This document shows, piece by piece, positions 47,263 to 60,647 of a DNA stretch of 64,000 bases. How positions within the stretch are numbered: the stretch's first letter is position 1; every line of letters starts with the position of its first letter. The position numbers and the translations under genes were made by a program. Below the pieces are notes generated by a model that saw nothing but the letters and a program-made list of their open reading frames with translations, searched no databases and had not been told where the DNA came from. Origin of the DNA: Amylostereum areolatum (Eukaryota > Basidiomycota > Agaricomycetes > Russulales > Stereaceae); assembly GCA_012932865.1 (NCBI GenBank), contig SAXG01000003.1, positions 806,001 through 870,000 on the forward strand, in the 5' to 3' direction.

Positions 47263-50200
47263 ATGCCATCTCCTCACACCGCTCTCGATTCTTTGATCTG
47301 TTCTTTGATTCCTCAGGCAAGGCGAAATGATTCCCTTAGGGAAGACTTGACCGTACATTGCAAAGATATCCTCTCCAGGTAAGGATCAGTATCAATTTCA
47401 CTATATTGGTTTGCCCGTCTGAGCCAGCGGTTACACTTATAGTCATATCGGTCAAGCTCGTGAAGCAGACATTGGCCATCTCGCTGAGCTTGTGAAGCGT
47501 CAATGTCGGTGACACTTTCTTCGTCATGCCGCGTCGGTCTCACCGTTGAGCAGTGGTACAGGCCCGACCAGATGGTGTATCATCCCTTCAGTTCACAAAT
47601 CTGCTCTCTCGGCTACTGGAACAGGTATGTCTTTCGCATTTGCTCGTTCTGTGGGCCTAATCTGAGCAGTAACCGATTAGCCCGTGCTCTCTCGTAAACA
47701 CGACTCCTTACACCACCAGGCGATCCCTCAGCTTCATTCCGATATCACGCCCCTGAGTTTGAAGTTGGTGTGCCGATGGATGGAATCCAAAAATGTCAAG
47801 CGGATATCACGCTCAACGAATTCCCTTGGGCCCGAAGCTGAGGTTCTTTGGATTCAATCCAATAATCTTACTAAGCTCATCAAGAATCGCTCGGCGGGTT
47901 GCTGGCTTAAATCGTGCTTATTGCGATCTTATCCTGATGTAGAAGGAAGAAAATCATGATATTTTCATTTGATAACTACAGAGTATATGGGGGCTGCTAC
48001 GGGATATATGGAGAGGGATGACAGGTGAGAGAGGGTTACCTGGGATGCCAACAAAGCAGGTGGACCAGACGGAGACCGAGATAAGACCAGGGAACCCAGT
48101 GAGCCAGGGGACAGAGAGCCAGGACCAGAGAGGAGCGCGAGCGGGACCAAGATCGCGAGCGAGGACCAAGACCGCAAGCAAAAATCGAGAGACCGAGAGT
48201 AAAGTTCAAGACCACGAGCAAAGTTCAAGACCAGGAGTAAAGTTCAAGGCCGCGAGCGAAGGTGAGGACGACTGCCAGCGACAACAAGAGGGGCGCCGGA
48301 GCATGTGCAAATCCTGAATGCTGTCGCGAGGGCAGGTGGGCGGTAAGTGAATAGAACACGCACCATGGTCCAGACTCTGGATGATGCCCACATGAGAGTG
48401 TCGAAGGGAGAGTCCATACCCAACCCTTCGTACATCCACGGAAACCCTGACGCGCCGTCCAAATCTCGGTACGTCGGAGTCGCCCATTACAGATGAGGGG
48501 TTATGGCCAGGTGAAGGACGGGGAGAAGAGAAGGACGTGGTGAGAGGAAACAAGGAGTCGAGGATGACTTGGCGCGACGACGAAAATGAATACTGCTTAC
48601 ATAACCCGCGCTCGTCGCCGTCCATCGAGGACTCTGTGGGGATTGAAACTGAGAGGACAACCTGTACTCACGCTGACTTGGGCGCGAAGCCGACTTTCTC
48701 GCAACGGATAATCGGAATGGCGCCGAGATTGAGGGGGTTGGATTGAAGCTGACACGATGCTAGCGTGAACCCTTGGTCACGCCATCAGACTCATCCGAAT
48801 GGCCCCGCATAGAGTCATGCTGAGGCAACTGCTGGTGGTGTAGTCTTCCTTCATTCCTTGGCATCCTCCTCCAAAGCGCCTTCCACAACGCACCCGTTTT
48901 TGCCATCTCTTGTTCCGCCCCCGCGGTCGCGTAATGCCCCTACACCTACACTTGGCGATACGTTGCCTTCTGCCAAGATCCATGGCGGTAAGTCCAAGGC
49001 AGATGTCTTACGAGAGTATCGCAAACGGATGGGTAGGTTCATGTCCCTTCCCCATATCCGCATTCCTGCTGACAAACCGAAAGGGGTGCCACATCTTTCC
49101 GAGGACCTTTTGCTACGCGACACTCTTTACCTTCTACAAGGCATATCCGGGAAATACATTCGCTTCTCAGTCACAGATAGTGAAAACCTTCGGCAGCAAC
49201 TTATCTTCTCTGAGGATCAAGTACGTATCGAGTTGCGTATTTGACGGCATATCTGACAGTCTCAGCAGGGTGCATCGATCGCCACACCAACGAAAGAAGT
49301 CATTCACAGGCTCTCTGAGGTTGGGCACCTCTATACTTTGGTCGATCGGTTCGTTCGGGATAGAGAGACAATTTCGGGGGTCGGCATGATCGAGCAGAGC
49401 CTCTGCCATCACCTCCAGTCGCAGTTGACTGAATATTACCGTCTTATCGCCGTCTTGGAGTCGCAGTTATCTACATCGACGAAAGCCGGGGACCAAGATT
49501 CGACGGGATCGCAAGATTTCAATATTCGTACTGAGGAGAGTGGCCTCACTTTGCGACGCCTTGACGTATGGGTCAACGAATGGAGGCTACGCATGAGGAT
49601 GATGAGCGTTTGCGTGGAAGCTGCTCGAGGTGTGCCTCCTTTTTCTCGATCCTTCGTGTGCTATTCCTCAATATTCCACAGATACCCATGGTGGTGCCCT
49701 TGTTAACCTGATTCATAGTTATACGGAGAATGGTGACCCCTTCGTCAGGCAATTCACGGATCAACTCTTGGAAGAGGTGTGTACTATTATACTTCGTTGC
49801 CTCTAATCCCGCATGATGCATCAACAGGTATCCAGGCCGTTCTTCGAGACGCTGCAGAAATGGCTCTTTTCCGGAGAGTTGTACGACCCATACTCGGAAT
49901 TCTTCGTCGCCGTGGACCCACAGCTTGCAAATGTACAATATGTGCATCCATCAACGTTATCAGGAGGCCTTAGCAACTTGTCTGGTGACGGCGGGTTTGG
50001 ATTTGGTACCGACAACGAGTACCTACACGACAAGGAAACTGGGTTGCGTTTATGGGAAGCAAAGCACAAGTTCCGCCAAGAAATGCTGCCTGCGTTTGTT
50101 GGGGAAGGTTTCGGCCGTAAGGTGGGTGTACAGTTGCATGCGATCCTAGAGGGTGTTGACGCTTTGCCAGATCTTTTCAACTGGCAGGAGTTTGAACTTC

Positions 50201-51685
50201 ATCCGTTACAGCTGTCATGACTCAGATTGGGTCGCAACACGGGAGAAGCTCAACAATACTGATGGCAGTGCGTCGATGAACTTCTCACTCGACAGCTTGT
50301 CTGCTGACGCTCACTAGCTCTCCAGTACAGTGATATATCAGGTTTGGAACGTTCCATTGACGCTGCGTATCGGATTGCCAGTCAACGCCTTTTCGATATC
50401 TTCTTCGAAAAGTTTCGTCTCTTGGATCACCTGAAAGCATTGAAGCACTATCTACTTCTTGGGCACGGCGACTTCGCCGATCAATTGATGGACGCACTCG
50501 GGTACGCGTTCCGCATACATCCATCGCGCAGGTCATTAAATTATGTGCATCCAGACCCAGTCTTGCACGTCCTGCCAACACTCTATACCGTCATCATTTG
50601 ACGGCGACGCTAGAAACAGCCATTCGATCCTCAAATGCTCAAAACGATCCCGCCGACGTTTTGCGCCGTTTGGACGCTCGCATGCTCGAATACACCCATG
50701 GCGAAATTGGATGGGATGTCTTCACCCTCGAGTACAAGGTTGACGCCCCGTTAGACACTATCCTGGACCCGAGCAGCTTGGATAAATATTTCAAACTCTT
50801 CAATCACCTGTGGAAGATGAAGAGGATCGAAGTTGCGCTCACGCAAGGTTGGATCAGGGCTGGGAGCAGTACGAAGGTGTTCATTCATCTGCCTGGTACA
50901 TGCTGTTTTTATCATCAGTGTATACACGTGTGCTCATATGTGTGTAGAACTGGAACAGGAATGGCACCAGATCCGACTACGAGTCACCGAGATGATTCAT
51001 TTCATCCGCCAGATGGAGGCATACTGTCAACTAGAGGTAATCGAGTGCTCGTGGAAAGATCTCATGGACTTCGTCAATGAGAAAGAAGGGGACCTGGACG
51101 CGCTCATCAACGCCCATCGGTCGTACCTCGACAGACTGGTCAAGAAGGTTCTGCTTTTGTCTCACAAGGCCGGACGAGAAGTGAGTCCGGTAGTTTGCAG
51201 TTCGCTCCTAAGACTGGCCGACCAATCGATACAGGAAAATCTACTCAATCAAGTTCGGGAAGCCTTCGCCACGATCCTTCAATTTCGAGATGTCTCGGCG
51301 AGTCGATCGGCTTGGAATGCAAACATGTCACTAACAGGTTGGTTGCAGGACAATTTTTACAACCTTTGCCTTTCGGAATCCTCTCGAAGGGACAGCGACC
51401 GCGACACGAAGAGGGTCAGTATTCCAGAATATGATTACCAGGTCGCGACACTAAGATCTGGCTTTGCAGGGTGTTTATACGGGTTCTAGCGGACGCTCTT
51501 CATCGACAGAACAATTACTGCGGAGCCTTCAGCAATGCAAGGAATGTGGTGTTTCGTTCTCTGAAAAGGTCCAGGCAATCGTGCATGGCTTACAAGGCCA
51601 TCCAGACCTTGATTGTCGTTTTTTGGGTATCAGACTGTCATTCTCGGACTTTTACAAGTCCAAGAAAGATCAACAGAGAGCTTGA
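47263..51685 (+). CDS. Gamma-tubulin complex component 3 (Spc98/Alp6 family)
   Basis: The start at 47263 gives MPSPHTALDSLICSLIPQAR, and small exons follow (SHIGQAREADIGHLAELVKR, then WCIIPSVHKSALSATGT). After a long intron that contains a transposon, the frame resumes at VFLHSLASSSKAP. Conserved GCP blocks are LRDTLYLLQGISGKYI, LTLRRLDVWVNEW, KWLFSGELYDPYSEFFV, IFSTGRSLNFIRYSCHDSDW, DHLKALKHYLLLGHGDF, GWDVFTLEYKVDAPLDTI and HFIRQMEAYCQLEVIECSW. The C-terminus ends FLGIRLSFSDFYKSKKDQQR. GCP3 is part of the gamma-tubulin small complex that nucleates microtubules at the spindle pole body. No frame break was found in the exons checked; one exon at about 50170 (IFSTG) needs an intron ending TGCCAG. 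Confidence 0.92.
47625..48843 (+). other. GCP3 intron enlarged by transposon insertion at its 3' splice site
   Basis: The donor is GTATGT at 47625, after exon ACT GGA ACA G (phase 1). Without the transposon the intron is 87 bp and ends CTCCTTAG. The element duplicated the TA of TTAG, so the enlarged intron of 1219 bp now ends GGTGGTGTAG at 48843, and the frame continues G|TC TTC CTT. A second in-frame acceptor, CCAAAG at 48876, would drop 11 codons. Confidence 0.7.
47711..48840 (+). mobile_element. TIR transposon copy 3, inside a GCP3 intron
   Basis: Complete 1130 bp copy, same ends (CACCACCAG...CTGGTGGTG) and flanked by TA at 47709-47710 and 48841-48842. All ORFs are the same as in the copy at 38838-39967, so the two seem identical or nearly so, pointing to recent activity. 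Confidence 0.93.
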
Positions 51686-51776
51686 TTTCGAAGACATTTT
51701 TGATGCTCAACTTGCGTTTATTACACTAATCGTGAGTTCAGGGTGAGGTTGTATCAATGTATGTGGTGAAGGTTCT

Positions 51777-54700
51777 TTAGGAGGTTGATCGTGGCGCCTT
51801 GTACAATCTCAATAAAAGCGAACTGCAGACCACGGAAATGGACCTGGGTGCATTGTTAGTAAAGATGTCGATCATGACGGTCGTGTGACTTACGACAAAG
51901 CCATTGCAAGAGATCCCCAGACGGGATCGAGCCTTGCGTGCCCTGCGGGGTAGATGACTCCAGCAGCGATCGGAATTGCGGCAAGGTTGTATACGATGGC
52001 CCACAGCTGAGGATGAATTCCGTTGTTAGATAAATCGAATGATTTGGACAGAAACTACGCACGAAGTTGAATTTGACCCTACGGAAGATAGTCCGTGAAA
52101 GATCGACGAGGGTTATCAGGCCAGTGAGCTCAGACGACACAAGGATAAAGGACGCGCTAGAAAGGGCGACGTCGCTTCCGGAACCGATGGCTATAGCAAC
52201 ATCTGCGGAAGCAAGAGCCTATTGCCTTTTCAGCATCATCATCAAGTCACGATTGGAACCAGACTCACTGGTGCGTCATTGATACCATCCCCGACCATGG
52301 CGACAATGCATCTCTCGTTGAGCCGTTTACGGAACATATTACGCCAAGAAGACGAATTTCTTTTCGGGCGAGCGGCTTGCAGCCATCGCACTTTCTCGGC
52401 CTAAACAGTATTGTAAGCAAGAGATCATCTCTCTAAACAGAGATACGTAAACGTACTTTCTCGTGGGGAAGAACACCTGCGATGACATTTGACGCAGGGA
52501 TTCCGACCTCCTTCGCGACTGCCTCGGCAGTGACTTGGTTGTCCCCGGATATCATCCATGTCTCGAGACCGCGCGATTGCATATCCTTGATTACCATAAG
52601 AGCGTTGGGGCGAAGGGGGTCGCTGACAGCAAAGAGGGCCGCCAAAGAGAACAGCGTGGCAGGATGACCCGACCCTTTCCTTAGAATCAGACCGCACGGC
52701 TAGAAGTACGACGCTCTTGCCCTCGGATTTCCAGCCTCCCAGACGAGAGGCATCTTCGGACGAAATGGTGATACCTTGCTCTTCCATCCACTTTTCATTG
52801 CCAATAACTGCCGAGCAGCTGCGCGACGTAAAAGCAACCTTCAGCCCACGGCCCGCGACCTCCTCGAACGACGACGCCTGAATGTGAACGGCATTATTTG
52901 TTTCGCAAAAGCGCCGGATGGCCGTAGCGAGCGGGTGTGTACTCGCAGACTCGGCCTCCAACGCAAGTCCCAAGACGACCTTCCTTTTTCCATTGATCGG
53001 CATTTGCGAGTAGCGTGAAATCCGTTACAGAGGGTTCTCCTCCCTGGGTAAGTGTACCAGTCTTGTCAAAGACGATCACGTCTAATTGCGCTGCCTCTTG
53101 GAAAGCCTCCCCGCCGCCACGCGCCAGAATGCCGAATTTAGCCGCCAAACCTGAACCGACGAGGAGTGCTGTTGGCGCGGCCAAGCCGATGCCACATGGA
53201 CAGGCTACAACAAATACCGCGATGGCAAACTTGAGAGACCACACGGCTAAGGGAAGAGGTCAACATCATTGTAGTCCATGAAACCGGAGAACTTACGCCA
53301 TCCACCGACATCGGTGTCCAAGTAGTCTCGTGGCAAAGCTCCGCTTTCTCCAAGGGCGAGCCAAATGACCCATGTCGATATCGCGAGCGCGGTGACAACG
53401 GGAACAAAATAACCGGTGAGTAGATCTGCCAGTCGTTCGATCGGTGCGCGTTTGGTCTGGCCGTCGCGTACCACCTTCATTACGTGGTCAAGCCTGTGTG
53501 GCACGCGATGTCAGTCAACGTGGCACCAGTCGCGCTTAAAGAACGTACATCGTCTCGCCGCCAATAGCATCCACTCGCATGTCGACAGCCCGTGAGGTGT
53601 TGATGGTACCGAGAAAAACGCGATCGCCCACGGTCTTCTTGATAGGTCGCGACTCGCCCGTAAGGGAGCTTTCATCGAAGGTCGTCTCCCCCGCAATCAA
53701 GGTTCCTTCCGCAGGAGGAGTTGCGCCGTTTTGCACGCGCACGATGTCCCCGACTTCGAGCAGGTCAGTGGATATCCTCTGCACGCGACCGGTACTAGGT
53801 GCATGTACAGAGGCCGTTTCAGAAGAGAGGTCGCCCTTCTCGAGATCGTCGCTGCCGTCGCGGAAAGATAAGGTGCTCTCGATCTTCAACGTGGACGGCG
53901 AAACGGGAGTGAGAAGGAATGCGTCCGAAGGGCGTAGCTTTCCCAGATCGGAAATTGCGTCTGCGGTGCGGCTTTTGCTGTACGCTTCCATGTACCGTCC
54001 TGTGATGATAACAATCAGTGGATGAACACTTCAAGGCTATTTAGAACAGACGTTCTTACCAATGAGGAGGAACATAGTTAATAGAACCACCGAGTCGAAG
54101 TAGGTAGTTGTGTCGCCCGCACCGTCCGCAGAAGCTGGTTGAGACGCCGCCAATGCTAGCAACGCGATAGAGGAGAAATAGGCAACAGACACCCCAGAAG
54201 ACACCTGAACAGGATGTGAGCTTCGCCGCCCGTGGATGCATTACTCGTCGCGCTCACCAACAAATTCATACTTCCAAAGCGAATGAAGCGTTTCCACACA
54301 GGTGTCTTGCTCCCGCGTCTCCACAACGCCCTGAGCTCCTTTAAACTCCTCTTGTGAAATATCCCGGCGCTGTAAAACATGACTGGTGTGGCCAAGAAAA
54401 ATAGAGACCATTGTATGCGGGAGACATTTCCGGTCCACATTGGTTCCATTAAGAACACCTTGCCTGCGTTGGTTTTGGGGACAAGGCTCATGTAGACGAT
54501 GCCGATGATGAATGTGGGAATGGCTACAATGATCGCGAATACGAGACGATAGAGTAGGTGGAGTTGCTCCCGTCCCTGCATGATGCGCGCACGATCCTCC
54601 AAGGTGGGGGGCCTATAGCTGGTGACTTTGAAAGGTGGAGACTTCGCCGAAGCGATGGCAGAAGTTATAGACCGGATAGTGAGAGACGGAGATGGCACGT

Positions 54701-55963
54701 ATGTCAGCCGCACAACGGGATCGCGTTCACTGAGCGGGTTTTCAACCACCAGCTGCGATCCAAACTGATCCAAGACGGACATGATCCTTCCTGGGCAGTG
54801 TCTGAAAACGAAAGGTTATCTCACGGCAATTGTTCATGGGAAAAAATAAGACGCACTGGCAGAACATTCCGTCTACAGCCAGTGAGATTGTGCGTGATTT
54901 GGGACCGTCGTCTGATCCGCCTCCGCGCCGTGTTTCCACAGGTTCTATGCTCGTAACGGAAGCCTCGTATCCAGCGCCCTCGATGGTTTCCACAATATCG
55001 CTAACGAGCTCTTTGTGAGCGATCCTTGACCGACCCAGAGTGTCCGAGGAGGTTAATGGATACGTCTGAGACGCCATTCAAATCGGACAAAAGACGGGTG
55101 ATTGTGGAGGAGCACGCAGCACAGGTCATGCCCCCAATGGATAAGGAGACGACGTGTGGAGTTTTGTCATTGCTTGCATCGCCTGGGAGGTCGGACGGAG
55201 CAACAGTAACGATGTCTGCGTCGTAACCGATGTCTTGGATGGTTTCGACGACCTTCGAGGCGAGTTTTTCATCGTCGAGCGTCGCCGCGGCGGAATGGGT
55301 GAGGAGGGACACGGAGACATCGTGCACACCGGGGAGGTCGTTCAAAGCGTTGGTGATAGCGCTGGTGCACGAGGCACAAGTCATGCCACCAACGGAGAGT
55401 GTGAGGGTACAGGGAGTATGGTTGGCGATCTTGTCTTTGGATACAGCGGGCGGGACCTCGGGCTCAGCTCTGAGAGGCATAGGGTTCAGAAGCTATAACA
55501 CTGTGAGGATGAAGTTGCGTCTGGCACATTGTAGCACTGTTCTACTATGGCGAGCGCCTCTAGAACCAGTGGGTGGCTTGGACGGCCCCGCGATGGGTTG
55601 AGTAGCGATGTCAAAGCCGGCGTCCTCGATGGCTGCTTTGATAGACGCGTAGGAGAGTTGTTGTGGATGTTGAACAGTAACAGACTGTGAGACGATTGAG
55701 GTCTGTACGGAGGTCGGCTGTGGGTCGAGACACGAAAGAGTTTCCTCGATGGTTTGGACACAACTTGTCGTGCATGTTCTCAGTTTTGATACGGGGAGAG
55801 GCAAATTAAAAAATAAGACTGACCTGCTACAGTGAAGGTTTGAGATAAACACGGTAGTCGTGAAGCCGCCATGCTCGTTGGAGGCCGTATGCACGAGGTC
55901 GTGTATGGAAGAAGGCCCCCTCGCGGAGAATGAAGGACCTCTGAGGGTCGTTAACGGGGACAT
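51777..55963 (-). CDS. Copper-transporting P1B-type ATPase (Ccc2/ATP7-like)
   Basis: The start at 55963 ([19 protein letters not shown]) is followed by three heavy-metal-binding domains with CxxC motifs: HCSSC (across an intron), GGMTCASC and GGMTCAAC. Then come membrane segments, the actuator motif TGESRPIKK, the ion motif [16 protein letters not shown] (with G where CPCALG is common), the phosphorylation site [33 protein letters not shown], and the hinge [20 protein letters not shown]. It ends [12 protein letters not shown] at 51777. Such pumps move Cu(I) into the late Golgi to load secreted cuproenzymes, and support iron uptake through multicopper oxidases. One single-base slip lies near 52665-52690. 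The gene converges on GCP3, with 91 bp between stop codons. Confidence 0.9.
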
Positions 55964-56871
55964 GGCCTAATGGCACGTTGGAAGGGATGCCTGCGGAACG
56001 TAAAACGGGGACGGCTGAGCGTGAGGGAAGACAGTGAAAAGGATGGGGTTTATAAAGCAAAAGGGCATCAGAGGATGAGCCAGTCGCAAGCGGGAAACGT
56101 CAGGTCCGAGGCAGAAATGCCTCGTATCACGTCAGCCACAAAGAGCCTGAGTTGTTTCAAATCATTCCTCTGGCAATGTCATCATCTCGGGAAGTAGGAC
56201 GTACCGCATCTCTTTCCCATGAACCCCGTCTGTCTTTCGTCTGACGACAGATCCGCCTACCACGGAGAAAGGCGGCTGTCAGCGTGGGTGTATTCTCCGT
56301 ATATTCGCGCCCGACGGTGTGTACTGGAGCGCCATCCGGATTGTCGAGGTCGCTAATGGCTCGTAGAAGGAGGACCCGTCCGTCTGCGGGTGGGTTCAGG
56401 TTAGGAATTGAGCTCGAGCCGCCGGTTGATGCTACGAGGCCCATGCAACAAGCATCATTATCATTATCATTCTGCGCTCTCCAGCTCTCCAGCGCCTCCA
56501 TTGACAGTGTGCGAGAGTCTTTTGTGTCGTCCTGAACAGGCTAACTTTACGTCCCTCGGAACTCCTTGAGAATAATACAGACCTTATAAGTACACAGAAG
56601 TTAGAACGGCCTTCTGAGTAAGTTAGGTCAGTCAGCCATGCTCCGGGCAGGGGCTTAGGCACATTTCGCACATTTGCCTCATCTGTCCACGTGATGCGGG
56701 GCCATGCCACGCGCGGGGTGCCATTGGGATTGCCGGGGTCCTGCTCAAAATTGCCGAGGCCATTTGCAAATCGAAGAGCGGCTCGAGTCGGTGGGCTGGC
56801 TGTACTTTAGCTCTGTTAGCTCGTCAGCTCCTACTTATTCGATTTCTTGTCATTCACGACTCACGCACCAA
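55964..56871. other. Divergent intergenic region with a gene fragment
   Basis: Between the starts of the copper ATPase (-) and VIP1 (+). It carries the inverted VIP1 fragment described separately and otherwise shows no gene. A CCACGTGATGC word lies near 56690. Confidence 0.55.
56178..56420 (-). pseudogene. Inverted partial duplicate of VIP1
   Basis: The minus strand reads AACCCACCCGCAGACGG, then CACCGTCGGGCGCGAATATA and GAAAGAGATGCGGTACGTC. These match the VIP1 exon and the start of the following intron at about 57750-57950 (CACCGTCGGGCGCGAATACA, GAAAGAGATACGGTACGTC). In protein terms the fragment keeps DLDNPDGAPVHTVGREYT against [18 protein letters not shown]. It includes intron sequence, so it arose at the DNA level. 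It has internal gaps and cannot be functional. Confidence 0.75.
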
Positions 56872-59800
56872 ATGCATTGGGACAGACCTTCTCGCAGCTC
56901 CGTTCTCTACTCTCCCGAAAAACGTTCCAACGCTCGTTCCAGCTCCATCTTCACCCGCTCCTCCACTCCGTCTCCTACGAGTTCAAATCACGACCTATTC
57001 TACAATGACGACTCACGGCCCCCTATTGTCCTCGGAATATGTGCGATGGATAGCAAGGCCCGCTCGAAAGCCATGCGCGAAATCTTAACCCGCATGGTCG
57101 ACAGGGCTCGCGGCGCTATTGAAGTCAAGGTGTTCGGAGACAAGGTGATCCTTGACGAGGGTGCGTTCCGGTCATTCCTTTATAGCCAGACCGAGCGCTA
57201 AAAGTGCCGTTTACCCCTAGATGTCGAGAACTGGCCTCGATGTGATGTCCTCATCTCTTTCTTTTCCACCGATTTCCCCCTCGACAAGGCTATCTCCTAC
57301 GTCAAGCTCAGGAAACCTTTTTGCATCAACGAACTGCTTCCTCAAGCTCTTCTTTGGGATCGGCGTCTTGTTGGAAACGTCCTCGATCATCTCCAGGTCC
57401 CCACCCCGAGGCGCCTCGAGGTCTCAAGAGACGGTGGCCCTAAGGTTGATGAAGAGCTAAAAGAGCACATGAAAAATAAGCTCGGGATACAGCTCGGTGC
57501 CTTCCGCGTTACCCCCGAGGTAACGCTCCGGGAAGATGGCAATGCCATCATCATCGACGGGCAAGTCATGGAAAAGCCGTTCGTGGAAAAGCCTGTCAGC
57601 GGCGAGGATCACAATGTATACATATACTTCAAGAACGGTGGCGGTCGACGCTTGTTCCGCAAGGTACGCCTGCATCAGTCATGTCAATCTGACGGCTAGA
57701 ATCTAACGATTTGGACCAGGTCGGTAATAAGAGCAGCGAAATGGACCCCACCCTAAACCACCCCCGGACGGACGGTTCCTACATTTATGAGCAGTTCATT
57801 GACGTTGACAATTCGGAGGACATTAAAGTTTATACCGTCGGGCGCGAATACACCCACGCGGAGACTCGTAAATCTCCCGTGGTCGACGGGGTTGTGAGAC
57901 GGAACACGGATGGGAAAGAGATACGGTACGTCTCCTGCTTCCCAAGAAGATGTCAGAAGTTTGAACTGCAACGATTCAGGTTCATCACTCGCTTGAGCGA
58001 TGAGGAGAAGTCGTGGGCCGCCAAGATCTGTGAAGGTTTTGGACAGAGGGTGTGTGGTTATGACATGCTGCGTTGTGATGACGGCGCAAAGAGTCAAGTG
58101 ATCGATGTAAACGGCTGGAGCTTTGTGAAAAGCAACGAAACCTACTACGGTAAGCTCTGTTCCTCCGCCTCCCGCCGCCATGGACTGTATCCCTGACCTG
58201 TTCACCCCGTCCCTCCTCATAGACAAGACGGCTGAGATCCTCGCCGGGTTGTGCACGCGCGTGTCTGCCGCACCTGGTCGGCCCCTCATCGGTGCGGAGA
58301 CCGCGAAGTCGCAAGAATCCCCGACTTGGCTTCTCAAGGCGAACGTCACCGTCTTCCGGCATGCCGACCGTACGCCCAAACAGAAGCTGAAGTTCAGCTT
58401 CCCGATAGGCGAAGCTTGGACGAAACCCTTCATAACCCTTCTCAACGGAGATCGCGAGGAAATAATATTGCGTGAGCGGGAGCAGCTGTGGCGGGTGGCG
58501 ACGGCAGTGGACGAAGCGAAGGCACTGGGTGCGGACGGGGAGGACTTGGCCAAGCTCGTTCTCCTGAACAGTGCATTGTTCAGTAAGATTGAGCTCCCGG
58601 GGACGAAGGCGCAGCTGAAGCCGGTGTACTCGAAGAAGCAAGCGGGGCATGCAAGGCAACTCACCAAGCTGACGCTGGTATTTAAGTGGGGAGGCGAGTT
58701 CACACACTCGGCACGGTATCAGTCGCGGGATCTGGGGGAGAATATGAAGAAGGACATCTCGATCATGAGTGAGCGGCTCTTTTCGCGAACGTGCGTGCAA
58801 CAACCGTCCTAACTGTCTGTGCGCAGACAAGGATGCCCTGAACAACATCAAGGTGGGTTTCGTAAACTCGCGTTCGGGCCGAACGTGCTCCTTACAGAAA
58901 CCCGCATAGATTTATACCTCCTCTGAACGCCGTGTCATTGCGTCTGCCGAAATCTTCGCAGCCGCTCTCCTCGACTCCACCTCGACTGCATATTCGACCG
59001 CCAGTTCCACAGGTAGCAGTCGCTCGTCGACCGATGGGGGCAACACACTCAGCCGCAAGCCTTCTGTGCCCCTGCGCGAACCTCTCAAGCTCATCGTGCG
59101 CAAAGATCTACTGGACGATTCCAACGCGGCCAAGGACCTCATGGATGACGTCAAGAAACGGCTGAAAATCCTTCTTCGTCCAGGAGAGTCCGAGAAGAGA
59201 CCCGAGTTGACATGGCCAAAAAGCATGAAGAAGGAGCCGGTGGAGGTGGTCAAGGTAATTTCCGAACCTGTTCTGCCCAGGATGTCGTTAACGTTGGGGT
59301 CACAGGAAGTGATCGAGCTCCTCGACTCGTTCCGGGCCACGATGCGGAACAATTTTGACACCCTCGACGTGGATAAAATCCAAGAGCGCTGGTGCGTACG
59401 TCCTTCGAGCAGTCATGAATGGTTCCTCAGTGTGCGCTGATAGGTGCTGTGGAGATGCGCCGTGGCTCTTCCGCGAGCGATGGGAGAAGCTCTTCGAGGA
59501 CTTCTGCGACGTCAAGCCAGAGAAGTTCGATCCTTCGCGGGTCCGTTCCCAATCTCTCCTACGCCGCTGTGTCGCTCATGTTAAGATATGGCCACTAGGT
59601 TTCTGAATTGTACGACACAATCAAATACTGCGCCCTCCACCATCGGCAGTTTCTATTCAGCATTTTCGGAGAGAATGATTCTGGCCCTGGCGGAGAGAAT
59701 CAAAAACCTCCGGGGCGCCGCCTGCACGAGTTGTATGGCCGGGCGAAAGCGTTGTTCGATCTCGTTGCTCCCCAAGAATATGGCATTGAGCCGGATGAGA

Positions 59801-60647
59801 AGTGCGCTGCGCTGCTAATCCTCCGGCGCCACATCCTGACATCTAGCTTTCATTTGCAGGGAAGAAATTGGCGTCCTCACTTCGCTTCCACTCTTGATGA
59901 ACGTCGTCGAGGACCTCGAGGATGCACGCAATAACGGTGGAAGCTCGCTCACGTGCTACTTCACCAAGGAAAGCCATATCCACACGCTCGTCAACCTCGT
60001 GCTCCTGTCAGGCCTTCCCATCGCGAACAGACGTATCCCCGAACTCGATTACGCTGTGCGCACCCACACTTCAATCCCTCCGTATATCCCCGACTGACCC
60101 AGTGATCCCCCGCTCCATTTGCGCGCTTATGAACGTCGGGATCGCAACGCACAGTCCCACATAACGTCCGTCCGGTTTCATTCTGGCTCCCGCGGCGATT
60201 TCTAATGTTCTTTCCGCGGCCGCGCTCGATACGACACGCAGATTTGAACTCTACGAGCGCAATCACGGGCGCGGCAAATCGGACAAGGAATACTCGATCA
60301 AGCTTTCGTTGAGCGAGGGCGCACATTCGTCCAACGTGCTCGACTCGGCACTGGACGCTCGACATTCAGCTCAACGTCCAGCCGCGGCGGTACGGACGTT
60401 TGCTCGGATTCTCGTAGAACTTACTCATCGTCGGCGGTTTGTAGGAAGCTGACGCAGCACTTACCATACAGTCTCGTGATCGAGAAGCTGTCGAAACATT
60501 TCGGGAGGCGGATTCAGGTTAGTGTGAGAGTTTGGCTGGTTTTGGTGTGCGCTGACATTGGTGTAGGACGATGACTCGGAGTCGCCTTTCACGATTGAGA
60601 CGCTAACGACGCCGGTGGCTGACGAGAGCAGCAAGGACGATCCATAG
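56872..60647 (+). CDS. VIP1/Asp1-type inositol pyrophosphate kinase-phosphatase (PPIP5K)
   Basis: The start at 56872 ([17 protein letters not shown]) is followed by the ATP-grasp kinase domain: [89 protein letters not shown] and [13 protein letters not shown]. The histidine acid phosphatase-like domain follows, with [14 protein letters not shown] and its C-terminal half [30 protein letters not shown]. The protein ends [13 protein letters not shown]. These enzymes make and remove 1-pyrophosphate on inositol polyphosphates, affecting phosphate sensing, polarity and microtubules. Near 60355 the frame must slip by one base to reach IQLNVQPRR, which precedes a normal intron. Exon edges in the last 500 bp are tentative. 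Confidence 0.88.
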
